Positions 21,386-32,545 of a stretch of 44,483 nucleotides of DNA are shown here, piece after piece. This DNA is from Scleroderma bovista (taxonomy: Eukaryota > Basidiomycota > Agaricomycetes > Boletales > Sclerodermataceae): positions 1 to 44,483 of the forward strand of contig JAYMGJ010000438.1 of NCBI GenBank assembly GCA_037178675.1, read 5' to 3'. The notes under the pieces were generated by a model. That model was not told where the DNA came from. It saw only the letters and a list, made by a program, of their open reading frames with translations, and made no database searches. Position numbers and translations under genes: made by a program. Each line of letters begins with the position of its first letter. The stretch's first letter is position 1.

Positions 21386-22379
21386 TCAGCTGGCCATGTA
21401 GCACGGCCGATTGTCAGCTTCGTCTGTCCGTGTTGTATGGGACAATGCAGGTGCATTATGTGATACATCATCATCGGAGTCAGGGGCAGGTAAAGCACCC
21501 CTGGGAAAAGCCCACCTACAGAAAGTAAGGTTCAATTATCACAGTTAGAGTTGAATGGACTCACTCGTTCCACCAAGCCAGCGTGGTACGGGTCCAGTCA
21601 TCTAGGTCCCCAAACATCTCAATGATCAGGGATGCCATTTCTTCCAAGTCCATCTGTCCAACTTTCGGACACCAGTGTGGTGCAGTGCTCAGAGTGAAAT
21701 AAAGCTATCGACAATGTAGCAATCTTCAAGTATATTAATTGAGACTTACTAGTACGTGAACATATGCGATGATTTGCGGGGTTACCTTAGTAAGGCCCCA
21801 AGCGCGGTTCTTTGAAGGCCTTGATGTGTTGCCTATGACAGTATCCGTGGCAGCAGCAGAGGGTCCAATGAATAAATGCGCATAAAACTGGCAAAAAGTC
21901 GATGAGTAGCAGACCAGTGCGCATATGAGGACTTACCCGAAAAGTGGCATGGCCACAGAACAGCCCCTTCAACTGATCATCTGGGTCGTATACATTGTCT
22001 TCATAGAAAATGGTGGGCCAGTTGCTTGCTGAGGTGTTGATGAGGCCATCTTGGAGGGCCTCCATTATCCTGTAACAAGTCAGTAGTTGCGTCAGTGAAG
22101 AAGTTGGTACTTGCACATCTGGATCCTCGTCAAACGACACCAGCTTCTTGCGTGGGCAAAGCATCCGTGCAATTTGTGGATGGTTGAAGCCGTGATCGGA
22201 CTTGTCTTCCTTCTTGCCAATTGGAGGATCAAGGGGTGCCCTGTTGGCCTTCAAATATGTGAGGCCAATGTGTTTGAGGGCTCCCAGGTCAGTCAAACGT
22301 TGGTCGCCCATCCCGTGTACCATCTAGATGCAACAGGTTAGAAATATCCGAGTATATGTGCATATATTGACTTACCCAT
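21386..22379 (-). pseudogene. DUF6698-like protein, 5' end removed by the Ty3 copy 2 insertion
   Basis: Exons on the minus strand are about 21937-22324, 21750-21887, 21565-21704 and 21386-21515, with matching phases, plus 4 bp (22376-22379) of an upstream exon next to a GTAAGT donor, where the LTR begins. Recognisable family-like stretches are HGFNHPQIARMLCP, GLFCGHATFR, VTPQIIAYVHVL, LSTAPHW and the end of the domain LDDWTRTTLAWWNE. I assign this to the fungal DUF6698 type from memory; a profile search would confirm it. Function unknown; such proteins are common in transposon-rich agaricomycete regions. Upstream exons are not visible beyond the element at 30248 onward, so the gene is truncated, not just interrupted. 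A 47-bp intron-like stretch near 22080 is kept as coding because splicing it would break the frame. Confidence 0.65.
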
Positions 22380-23010
22380 TGTTACGACCATGCCCAACTC
22401 CGGGCCTTATCCGGTCACTCCGGTCGTATCACAGCTCTACAGCTCTACTCCGGTCGCTCGTCTCCTACTCCGGTCACGCTCATGCAGATAACCTTCCGCT
22501 AACTACGACCCTTGGTCTATACTCCATTCGCTCTTACTACACCTCGCCGTCTACCCTGCCTTGACGTGAGTTCTCCGTGAACTCGATATATCCTATACCT
22601 TGTAGCTTTTTCACCGGACCTGATTTATTTTACCCGGACCTGACTTTATTTTCACCGGACCTGACCTAGTCCTAACTCCGGTCATCCCTTGTCCGCTATT
22701 AGGTTGTTTACTTGTCACCGTATGTACTCGACCCTAGTTTCTACTTAGTATAAGTACCCTCTAGTTTACCTTGTATACCTCAGTCTGAAATCATCTAAGT
22801 CACTACTCCTGATCCTCTGTCCGTCTCCGTCTCTATCTCCGTCTGACCGGAACCTACGCAAGGGATCAACGCTCCCTGTCCTTGTCGTTGAATCCAAACG
22901 GTCGCAACTCTGGCCCGGGCTAACCTCTGCCCAAACCTCTGACCTCCCCTCTCGTCCGCTTTCGTCCGGACTTGACCGGACCCCCTACCGGAGTAGACCC
23001 GGACTTGACA
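22380..23010 (+). repeat. 5' LTR of Ty3 copy 2
   Basis: 631 bp, TGTTACGACC..GGACTTGACA, with TATAAGTA at 22749-22756 and AGTCTGAAAT at 22782-22791. Its first 180 bp differ at many sites from the partner 3' LTR. Confidence 0.93.
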
Positions 23011-23012
23011 GT

Positions 23013-23022
23013 ATTTCAGACT
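23013..23022 (+). other. Self-complementary primer-binding site, copy 2
   Basis: ATTTCAGACT, 2 nt after the LTR, exactly complementary to AGTCTGAAAT at 22782-22791, as in copy 1. Confidence 0.75.
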
Positions 23023-23079
23023 CACACTTGTGTGGGTTCACTATACAAACCTCGTACGCAAACTAGTTTCCATTTCCTC

Positions 23080-24516
23080 ATGACCATGACTACGCGCTCT
23101 CGTGCTCGTACTGCTGCCGCACTCGCTGAAGAAGCAGGTGCAGTAGACGACCTTCACCTTTCTGCCGCCCAGCAAGCCCTGTCTAATCGCAGGCAACCTC
23201 CGGCTTCTGTAAGCCAATTCCGGAGCTTTACAGCTCGAAACCCCACAGCACCTTTGACTCCGCGTCGAGATGCTGCGTCTCAGAGCCTTCGCGGTTCTGC
23301 AGACTTAGGTCGCCATGAATCTGTTTCTGGTGACAGGTTTCCCTACCGCCGCGACTCCACTCCGGAGCGTCGCGAACCCGGTCGTTTCCAATGGTTCGGC
23401 CCTGAGGATGGTCCCGGAGATGATCCGGACGACCCCGGAGATGACAACAACAACAACAACGAATTTCTCGACGCCACGGAAGAACTAGACCCTAGCCTGG
23501 CTGTCTTCCACAATCTCGCCATCGCCGTCAACCGCCTCTCCCGCTCCTCCCGCCGTTCCAACGACTCCTCCTCCTCCTCCCGTGCCAAGGTCCGCGAACC
23601 GGACACCTTCGATGGCACGGACCCCAAGAAACTCCGGACCTTCTTGGTCCAGTGCGAACTATGTTTCCAGGATCGCGCCAAAGCTTTCCGCCAAGATAGG
23701 GCAAGGGTGACGTTCGCCCAGTCCTATCTAAAAGGTATGACACTGGAATGGTTCGAACCGGACCTCCTCAACTCCGGCAATCCGGCTGACCGTCCGCGCT
23801 GGATGGACAGCTGGGTCCACTTTGTCACAGAACTCCAAAGTACCTTTGGACCTCACGACCCAGTTGCTGATGCTGAGCACCAGCTCGAGCATCTCCGGAT
23901 GAAAGACTCGTACCGTGTTACATGGTACATCGTAGATTTCAACCGTCTCGCTTCGCAGGTCCAAGACTATGGGGATGGCACACTCCGTCGCCTGTTTTAT
24001 TCCGGTCTCCCGGACCGTCTCAAGGATGAGATTGCATGAGTCAGGAAACCCCTGACTCTAAACGGGTTGAGAGCCCTTTGTCAAGAGATCGACGCGCGCT
24101 ATTGGGAGCGCAAAGACGAGATCTCCCGTACGACGAAGAGCCAGCCTACCTCATCCACTCCCAAGCCCTCCAACTCCGGAGGCAACACCCCCAAGTCCGG
24201 TCAAGCCAAGACCGGCAACTCCCCCAGCTCCGCCAACACCTCTGGCTCGTCAAAGCCGACCAGCAACCAGTCCTCGTCCGGTTCCAAACCGGATTTAACA
24301 AACAAGCTTGGTAAAGACGGGAAGCTGACTGCTGACGAGCGCAAACGGCGGCTCGAAAACAACCTCTGCATGTTCTGTGAAGGTACCGGACACTTCGCGG
24401 ACAACTGTCCAAAGAAGTCCAAAAAGGCCAAGGCTCGCGCTGCGGCCGTCGCTGCTGAGTCCGGTAAAACGGACTCTACTAACTCGGGTGCCAACTCCGA
24501 GTCAAAAAAAGAGTAA
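23080..24516 (+). pseudogene. gag: Gag of Ty3 copy 2, interrupted by TGA
   Basis: 479 codons collinear with copy 1 gag, starting at the equivalent ATG. Codon 320 is TGA (24037-24039) where copy 1 has CGA at 10752-10754. The part after it, including the CCHC knuckle [14 protein letters not shown], stays open. The capsid-like domain is complete before the stop, but the zinc knuckle and the frameshift into pol are lost. The acidic run near residue 125 has turned into Asn repeats. Confidence 0.9.
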
Positions 24517-24550
24517 GCAGCTCCCGGCCCTCCGCACAACCGGCGAGCTG
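24504..24550 (+). promoter_or_regulatory. -1 programmed frameshift signal, copy 2
   Basis: Seven A at 24504-24510, gag stop at 24514-24516, CAGCTC at 24518-24523 pairing with GAGCTG at 24545-24550. Spacing is identical to copy 1. Confidence 0.85.
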
Positions 24551-27500
24551 CGTTGACTCCGGAAGTGCACCCAAGGAGGCCCGCCTCAACGCGTCCGCTC
24601 TTTTCGACCCAAACTCTCTTATGCCTTATGTTTCTCTTTTATCTCATGATATACCTAAAATCCGCGCACTTGTGGACTCCGGGTCCACGCATTGCTTTGT
24701 AGATTTACAATTCGCGCACAAAAACAACCTTACCTCCTATTCCGTCTCTCCCGTCCAACTCCGGTTATTTGACGGTACATCAAACTATGTAATTACTCAA
24801 GCTATCAATTTATCAGTGCAGTTCCCCGCATCCGGTGATGTCACCCCCATGACTTTTTATCTCGCTCCGTTGGATTCTGAATGCTCGATTGTCCTTGGAC
24901 ATAACTGGCTCACCCGCTATAATCCGTTGATTGACTGGGTATTGAGTGGTTTAACATTCCGGACTCTTGCAGGAAGTTTGCCAGCGCCCCCGTCGACTCC
25001 CTCTCCGGTTCTGCCCGGAAACTCTGACTCCGGCCTCTCCGGCCAGTCTACCCCAGGCCTCGTGCCATCTGTCGACACTCCGGTTTGCAACCCTCCGCTT
25101 ATCTCTCTAATCAACGCAGCCGCATTCGTGCGTGCGTGCAGTTTGGAAGGATCCACGAAGTACCAACTCCAGCTGCGTCCTGCGGACTCAGCAAAGGCCC
25201 GGTCTTCTTCTATATCAACTCCGCCGGACTTGGACATCGTCCCTCCGGAATACCGCGATTATGCGGATGTGTTCAGTAAGGCGAAAGCCTCTGAACTTCC
25301 CCCGCATCACGATTACGATTTGAAGATCGAACTCGAAGAAGGTACTTCACCACCCCTGGGAACCCTTTACTCACTGTCTCCGGTCGAGCTCTCCGCTCTC
25401 CGGACGTTCATCGATGAGAATCTCACTATAGGTTTCATTCGCCCTACCGCTTCCTCTCACGCTGCTCCGGTCCTTTTCGTTAAAAAGAAGGACGGCTCCT
25501 TACGACTATGCGTTGACTTTAGAGGCCTTAACAAAATCACCAAAAAGGATCGCTACCCACTCCCCCTTATCTCTGATCTATTGGACTCGCCCAGCCGTGC
25601 TAAAATCTATTCCAAGATTGACCTCCGGCACGCGTACCATCTAGTCCGGATTGCTCCGGGCGATGAATGGAAGACCGCCTTCCATACGCGCTATGGGTCC
25701 TACGAGTGGTTAGTAATGCCCTTTGGCCTCACTAACGCCCCTGCAGCATTCCAGCGCTTTGTCAACACCGTCTTTGCTGACATGCTGGATGTCTGTGTCG
25801 TCGTATACCTCGATGACATCCTCATCTACTCCGAGGATATGGAGTCTCACCAGCAGCACATCCGGGAGGTACTCCGCCGACTCCAGTTGCATGGCCTCTT
25901 CGCCAAACCGGAGAAATGCGAGTTCCACTCGGACTCAGTGGAATACCTTGGCTACCGTCTATCCCCTGAAGGTCTCACTATGTCTCTGGACAAAATACAA
26001 ACCATCTCTGTTTGGCCTGAACCTCGTAAGGTAAAGGACATTCAGTCCTTCTTGGGATTTGCCAACTTCTACTGCCAGTTCATTTTCAACTACTCCGACA
26101 TTGTGGTCCCTCTCACCTGGCTCACCCGGAAAGATGCTCCTTGGGTCTTCTCCGAGGACTGTCGACGCGCTTTCAATGCTCTCAAGCACGCCTTCACTAC
26201 CGCGCCCATACTCACTCACTTTATTCCGGACACCCCTATCATCGTGGAAACGGACGCCTCCGACTACGCAGTCGCTGGTATCCTGTCTATCACTTGCTCC
26301 GACGGAGAGATTCGTCCGGTAGCATTCTACTCCCGGACCTTGACTGCTCCGGAGCTGAACTACGACACCCACGATAAGGAACTCCTTGCCATCTTCGAGG
26401 CATTCCGGAACTGGCGCCATTACCTCGAAGGCTCCGCCTCTCCTATCGATGTCGTCACGGACCACAAGAATCTCGAGTATTTCTCAACCTCAAAAGTACT
26501 GTCCCGCCGGCAAGCCCAGTGGTCTGAATTTCTCTCTCAATTTAATCTTGTCATTCGTTTCCGCCCCGGAAAACTCGGTGCCAAGCCGGACGCTCTCACT
26601 AGACGATGGGACGTCTACCCCAAAGAGGGGGATAGTGGCTACACCCGGGTTAATGCCCAAAACCTTAGGCCGGTGTTCACTCAAGAACAACTCTCTAATT
26701 CCCTTCGTGCTACTTATCTAGAGTTTCCGGTCCTCCGTGCAGTCGCAATCATGGACGTGGAAACACTCCATAGCGACATCCTCTCCGCACTACCCTCTGA
26801 TCCCATTGCCCAGGTCCACCTCGCAGATCCACCGGACTCTCGCTGGTCCACAGACGAGGCTGGATTCCTTCGACTAGACGGTCGCATATACGTACCGGAC
26901 TTGGATGACCTCCGTCTCCGGGTACTCCGGTATCGACACGATCACCCACTCGCTGGTCACTTTGGGCAAAACCGGACTCTAGAGCTAATCTGGCGTGAGT
27001 ATACCTGGCCTGGTCTCCGGACCTTCGTCAAGGATTACGTCCGGTCATGTACCTCTTGCGCACGAGCTAAGACACCGTGCCATAGACCCTACGGGTTGCT
27101 GAAACAGCTCCCTGTACCGGAGAAGCCTTGGAACTCCATCTCAATGGACTTCATAGAGCAACTCCCTTCATCTACTGGCTTTACCGCCATCCTGGTCGTG
27201 GTAGACAGGCTTTCTAAACAAGCCATTTTCATCCCTACTCATGACACCATCACTAGCCCGGAGCTCGCAAAGCTCTTTTTACTCCACGTGTTCTCCAAGC
27301 ATGGTGTTCCCGCCCACGTCACCTCAGATCACGGTGCCGAGTTCGTCTCACACTTCTTCCGGTCACTCGGAAAGGCCCTCGACATGCGCCTCCACTTCAC
27401 CTCTGGTTACCACCCGGAGGGCGATGGCCAGACAGAGCGGTCTAACCAGACGCTGGAACAGTACCTCCGGATCTACTGCAACTACCAGCAGGACAACTGG

Positions 27501-28226
27501 TTGGACTTACTCCCATTGGCGGAGTTTGCATACAACAACGCACCTAGTGCTACCACCGGAGTCTCTCCGTTCTTCGCTAACAAGGGCTACCACCCTAACA
27601 TCTCTGTCTACCCAGAACGCGACATGACCTCTGCCAGGGCTCGTGACTACGCAGTCGACCTTGAGTCGCTGCACCAATACCTTCGAGAAGAAATGGCCCA
27701 TGCGCAACTTCGCTACCAAGGTCCGGCTGATGCCAAACGTACTCCAGCACCAGACTTCAAAGTTGGCGACCAAGTGTACGTGAAAGCCAAATACTTCCGG
27801 TCAACACGACCATCCAAAAAGCTATCAGAGAAGAACCTGGGGCCCTACACTATCATCGCGCAAGTAGGCTCCCTCTCTTTTACTCTCCGTCTTCCAGATT
27901 CCATGCGCGCAGTTCACCCCGTCTTCCATGTCTCCCAACTCGAACCGGCCACACCCAACACCATACCGGACTGGATACAACCTCCTCTGCCACCGGTCGA
28001 AGTAGATGGTGAACCGGAGTTCGAGATCTCTGAGATCCTCAACTCCAAGGTTGATCATTGACGCAGATCGTGCAAGCTATTGTACCTGGTGCGTTGGTCC
28101 GGTTACGAAGGAACTGACGAAGAAACGTCATGGCTTCTTGCCACTGAACTTGGCAACGCTACGGAACTCTTAGAAGATTACCATGTCCGGTACCCGGACA
28201 AACCCGGACCACTTGCGTCCATGTAG
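24510..28226 (+). pseudogene. pol: Pol of Ty3 copy 2, RT intact, stop before the chromodomain
   Basis: 1,239 codons in the -1 frame relative to gag. Protease ([13 protein letters not shown]), complete RT ([30 protein letters not shown]), RNase H and integrase with HHCC and DDE residues (SMDFIEQL, TSDHGAEF, QTERSNQTLEQY) are all readable. TGA at 28059-28061 replaces the CGA of copy 1 and removes the chromodomain (LLYLVRWSGYEG), which stays open behind it to TAG at 28224-28226. Chromodomains steer integration to marked chromatin, so loss would affect targeting rather than catalysis. Expression also requires reading past the gag stop. Confidence 0.9.
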
Positions 28227-28392
28227 TATTACTCTCGCTTCCGTTTCCCTTATCTGTTTCTCTTATCTGTTTCCCCTATCTGTTTCACTCTGTAATATCA
28301 CTCACTCTCAAATCCAGCCACTTTTCTCTATAAACAAAAAAAAGTAAAACTAAATTACATTTTCTATTTACAAGGAGTCCGGACCGGACCAC

Positions 28393-29450
28393 CTACTCCG
28401 GCACACCACTGCCAGGGTTCTCCTGCTCCTCACGGAGCCCCTGGACTTCTTGTTTGACCTCCTCTGGGTCGACCTCCGCCTCGCTGTCCTCCGACTCCTC
28501 GTCCTCGTCCCAGGGCGCCGTAAAGAAACGACACTCCTCGAGAAAGGTCTCGAGGCCGGCCGTCAGCCGCTCGTTTCCCCTCACCACCGAGCGAGTGGCA
28601 TCTGCGACCCGGCACATCTGCCCGGTCATCTCCTCGACGGCCCCGGTCAACTGGTCCAGTCGTTCCAGGAACGGCCCAGGGTCAAACCCGGACCGTTTCC
28701 CAGACGGCCCCGGTACTTCGACGATGTCGTCGTCGTCGGCAACCTTCGCCGCCATCTTCTTCTTCTTGCGCTTCTCGCCTCCTCGCGGTGACGTCGCCGC
28801 CTCCTTCTCCTTCGCTTTGCCCTTCCCCTTATCCCCTACCGGACCCGGACCACCCACCTCCGGCCACTCACACTTCTCCTTGAGGCCGGCGCACTTCATG
28901 CACGCGCGCTGCTTGGGTTTTTCCGGGTCTCGTTCGCACTTGGCCTTGTGCTTCGCACAGCGAATGCACCTGCCAAAAAAAAATTAATAAAGTAACAAGG
29001 GAATAAAATTTAAAAGAATACTTACCGGACATTGTCGCTCCGGTCTTCACTCGGACCCGCCTCCAGTTCCTCCCTTGCCCGCTTCTTCGACGCCTCCTGC
29101 GCCATCGCTCTCTGCCTTGCGGCGACCTCTGCAGCCCTCCATTGCACCTCCACCCTGTCCTTCTCCGCCTGCTCCCGCGCTTGGCGTTCCGCCTCCGCCT
29201 TCGCTCTCTCTGCCTCCTCTCGTGCTCTCGCCTCCGCCTCCTCACGTGCTCGTCTCTCCGCCTCCTCCCTACGTTGCCTCTCCTCCCTCTTCACTTGCTT
29301 GCGACGACGGCGCTCCTTCACTTTGGCGTCGAGAACGTCGGGTTCGTCCTCGCTACCGGACTGTAACTCCGGTGTCGAGGCCTTCGTCCAATCCCTGGAC
29401 TCGGTGGCAACGGGGGCAACGGGGCTGGTGGACTTAGCAGTGGCCGACAT
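28393..29450 (-). CDS. Antisense accessory gene of Ty3 copy 2: coiled-coil plus Zn2Cys6 protein
   Basis: Exons 29026-29450 and 28393-28969 on the minus strand, joined across a 56-bp intron; 333 residues. It has the same plan as in copy 1: acidic start, long Glu/Arg/Ala coiled coil, a cluster with the six cysteines kept (spacing x2, x6, x11, x2, x6) across the splice site, Lys-rich stretch, acidic tail ending NPGSGVPE. Differences from copy 1 are mostly substitutions plus in-frame length changes (for example an extra Lys-Glu after KGKAK). The open frame contrasts with two stops in gag/pol of this same element. TATAAAG at 29501-29507 (minus) precedes the ATG by about 50 bp. Confidence 0.88.
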
Positions 29451-29602
29451 GTTAGGATCGCGGAAAGAAAACTGGGGGTAACAAGCAAAACTGGTCTGAT
29501 CTTTATAGATCCATAATTCGTACTCAGACAACACTCCAGGACTCCGCATTGTTCTAGGCGACCACACGACAGCCTCATTGGGGCCTCATGGGTTCGGCCC
29601 CT

Positions 29603-29615
29603 AAAAGGGGGATAC
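29603..29615 (+). other. Polypurine tract, Ty3 copy 2
   Basis: AAAAGGGGGATAC directly before the 3' LTR, identical to copy 1. Confidence 0.8.
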
Positions 29616-30247
29616 TGTTACGACCATGCCCAACTCTGGGCCTTATCCGGTCACTCCGGTCGCGTCGCAGCTCCACAGCTCAACTCCGGTCGCTCAACAC
29701 TTACTCCGGTCATGCTCGCGCAGATATGCCTCCGTTAAGTACGACCCTTGGACTATCCTCTATTCGCTCGTTACCACACCTCGCCGTTTACCCTGCCTTG
29801 ACGTGAGTTCTCCGTGAACTCGATATATCCTATACCTTGTAGCATTTTCACCGGACCTGATTTATTTTACCCAGTCCTGACTTTATTTTCACCGGACCTG
29901 ACCTAGTCCTAACTCCGGTCGTCCCTTGTCCGCTATTAGGTTGTTTACTTGTCACCGTATGTACTCGACCCTAGTTTCTACTTAGTATAAGTACCCTCTA
30001 GTTTACCTTGTATACCTCAGTCTGAAATCATCTAAGTCACTACTCCTGATCCTCTGTCCGTCTCCGTCTCTATCTCTGTCTGACCGGAACCTACACAAGG
30101 GATCAACGCTCGCCGTCCTTGTCGTTGAATCCAAACGGTCGCAACTCCGGCCCGGGCTAACCTCTGCCCAAACCTCTGACCTCCCCTCTCGTCCGCTTCC
30201 ATCCGGACTTGACCAGACCCCCTACCAGAGTAGACCCGGACTTGACA
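29616..30247 (+). repeat. 3' LTR of Ty3 copy 2
   Basis: 632 bp. Its first 180 bp resemble the copy 1 LTR (CAGCTCAACTCCGGTCGCTC type) more than its own 5' partner; the rest matches its own 5' LTR closely. No target duplication follows. Confidence 0.92.
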
Positions 30248-30570
30248 CCACCATGGCAATCGTTCATTCTAGATACACATTACAATCAGAGAAGTTCGTC
30301 AATTAAGACAATAGCTATACAATTCATGCCACTTGTGATATGGATGGCTCCTCAGAACGTTGTTCGATCGCTTCATTTGGCAGTACAGAGATGTTCTGAT
30401 GCCGTTGTCATTGATTGTCATCTTCTCGCCACAACGGATCTTCACGACGCTTGCGCTTCCTCTCGTGATCTTTATTCTGAGTAACAGGCATACGTGGATG
30501 ACAACAAATAATATTGAATGGAAGTATATCAGCCAGATATTTGCAAATAACACGAAGCATGAAAATATAA

Positions 30571-31342
30571 TTACACTACTGTTTGAGAAGAAGAAGCAGA
30601 AGGCCCTTCATGTTTATCCTTGTCGTCTTCGTTGTATCGAGCTCGCTTACTTTTTCCCTCTGTATACCAATCGAAACGTCCTAACTTGGAAGATGGAGGA
30701 GATTGCGTGGTCGGTCCAGTCAATTGAGCAGGACCAAAGACAATGTCTTGGATGGTGAGAGAGCATCGATCTCCATTAACACTTTGAAGACTCCCTTGTA
30801 CAAAAACATGTTTGCCCACGGTGGGCATTGGGGTCTTTTGAAGTCGACGATGCCAAGGTGGATAATAGCACGTCACTCGCATGCTTTGCTGACCCACAGC
30901 AGCCCATTGAACGACATCGAGATCAAAGCCGAGATGGCGTTCATCTTCTGTAGCCGATCGCACGACTTTGTCTGCTACCATGAATACACCATACGTTCGA
31001 CCGCCTTTAAGCAAACGATCAGGTTGCTGGATAAACCATAGATGAGATGGAGCCAACTGCTGAAGAAGCACGAACATTATTGGTGTATAAAAGTAGCTCT
31101 GCATCGTCACAATCAGCTTTAGTGCTCGGAGCGAGTACAGCTCGCGCCGTCACAAAATATGTCCCTCTATCCACAGGCTTGCTCTCCGGTCCAGCATATA
31201 TGAAGATTTGAGCTGGATAGTCGCCCTCAGCTACTGCCACAAAGGCATCGTGCTTCCAATAGTTTCTCTTCGTGTCGCCGAGCGTCACAGAGCAGCCGCG
31301 CTCGAGACCCAGGTTGCCAACGAAGGTGCACGCGGACGCCAT
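30571..31342 (-). CDS. Uncharacterised protein, two exons, possible OB-fold-like
   Basis: Exons 31076-31342 and 30571-31026 on the minus strand, joined in phase across a 49-bp intron; 240 residues. I do not recognise a named family. The predicted beta-rich pattern (YPAQIFIYAGPE, RGTYFVTARAVLAP, then GKHVFVQGSLQSVNGDRCSLTIQDIVFGP) resembles paired OB-fold-like barrels of single-strand-DNA-binding proteins, but this is only an impression of strand spacing. The C-terminus is polar with a short basic patch (KSKRAR). The start was chosen as the first ATG. About 320 bp between its stop and Ty3 copy 2 hold no gene. The upstream region carries an inverted repeat at 31488-31528. Confidence 0.6.
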
Positions 31343-31487
31343 ATCGGTGCTGTGGATGGAAGCTCGCAGCTGTGTCGCTGCTGCACCGAAGATGTATATC
31401 GATGACTAAGATCAGCGACGTCAACGATGATGCTGAACTGACGCAAAAATGATGCAGAAATGACGCGGTGGACGCAATTGACACCGA

Positions 31488-31528
31488 ACCGCCGGTATCT
31501 GCAGCTTACAGTATGTAGATACGGCGGT
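31488..31528. repeat. Short inverted repeat upstream of the 30571-31342 gene
   Basis: ACCGCCGGTATCT (31488-31500) faces AGATACGGCGGT (31517-31528): 12 paired bases with one bulged G, 16-bp loop. Could be an operator-like or hairpin site about 150 bp before the ATG. Confidence 0.5.
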
Positions 31529-31641
31529 GCGAGAACTGTAAATCAGTCAGGGTTGACAAGATAGGCACTCACGCAATCTGTGTGTGCTTGATACAGCGAG
31601 AGCTGTACGGATAAGAGATGAATCACTGAGGGACTGAGCTT

Positions 31642-31648
31642 CTTGACC
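31642..31648. repeat. Direct repeat CTTGACC, left flank of the foldback element
   Basis: Seven bases identical to 36312-36318. Interpreted as target-site duplication. Confidence 0.65.
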
Positions 31649-32545
31649 CACATAGTTCAGTCAAAAGCCCTCGCAAAAGTGGGTCATCGGACATGTACAT
31701 TTGCCTGTAAAGGTGGGACTAGCCGACGCCGGCCGATGCTCGCAGAACTGGGCCAGGCCGATGTTTTCTATTATTGCAAATCTAGTACAGGCCTGAGGGA
31801 CATTAATCACTGCAAAACTGGGATGGGCTGATGTTTGATAAAAATTGCAGAACTGGGACTGGTGGGAGCATTGTAAAACTAGGTCAGGCCTGTTGAACAA
31901 AAAAATTGACAAGTGTTGCAAAGCTGGGACTGGCCGATGTTGTAGATACATTGCAAAACTGGGTCAGGCCTGTTGAGAAAAAAGTTGTCAATTACTGCAA
32001 AACTGGGTCAGGCTGACATGGCAGAATGGGGTCAGGCCTTTTGAGGAAAAAATTGTCAAGCATTGCAAAACTGGGTCAGGCTGACATTGTATATACATTG
32101 CAGAACTGGATCAGGCCTGTTGAGAAAAAAAGTTGTCAAGCATTGCAAAACTGGGTCAGGCTGACATTGCAGAACTGGGTCAGGCCTGTTGAGGAAAAAG
32201 TTGTCAAGCATTGCAAAACTGGGCCAGGCTGACATTGCAGAACTGGGTCAGGCCTGTTGAGGAAAAAGTTGTCAAGCATTGCAAAACTGGGCCAGGCTGA
32301 CATTGCAGAACTGGGTCAGGCCTGTTGAGGAAATAGTTGTCAAGCATTGCAAAACTGGGTCAGGCTGACATTGCAGAACTGGGTCAGGCCTGTTGAGAAA
32401 CAAAGTTGTCAAGTACTGCAAAACTGGGTCAGGCCTGTTGAGCAAAAAAGTTGTCAACCATTGCAAAACTGGGTCAGACCCAAAATTGATACACATTGCA
32501 GAATTAAATTACTGTGCTGACTACCAAAAATGTGGACCATTGATT
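31649..32545 (+). repeat. Left inverted arm with internal subrepeats
   Basis: Built mainly of a degenerate unit of about 65-70 bp: GCAAAACTGGGTCAGGC, then TGACATTGCAGAACTGGG, TCAGGCCTGTTGAG and AAAAAGTTGTCAAGCATT. The outer 200 bp are less repetitive (GGTGGGACTAGCCGACGCCG). Open frames here are by-products of the unit length, not genes. Confidence 0.9.

Larger units (their letters stand above)
22380..30247 (+). mobile_element. Ty3/gypsy chromovirus, copy 2, full length but defective
   Basis: Same organisation as copy 1: LTR, self-priming site, gag, frameshift signal, pol, antisense gene, polypurine tract, LTR. The bases at the ends do not form a duplication (CCCAT before 22380, CCACC after 30247). 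The two LTRs differ strongly in their first 180 bp but are nearly identical afterwards. Gag has a premature TGA at 24037-24039 and pol a TGA at 28059-28061, just before the chromodomain. RT is intact. Confidence 0.93.

Noticed and set aside
30360..30758. 132-codon plus-strand open frame after Ty3 copy 2
   Set aside because: It overlaps the 3' part of the minus-strand two-exon gene and has no domain or splice evidence.
32026..32496. Open frames of 68 and 74 codons in the left foldback arm, repeated in the right arm
   Set aside because: They arise from the tandem subrepeat unit; identity between arms reflects the inverted repeat, not protein conservation.
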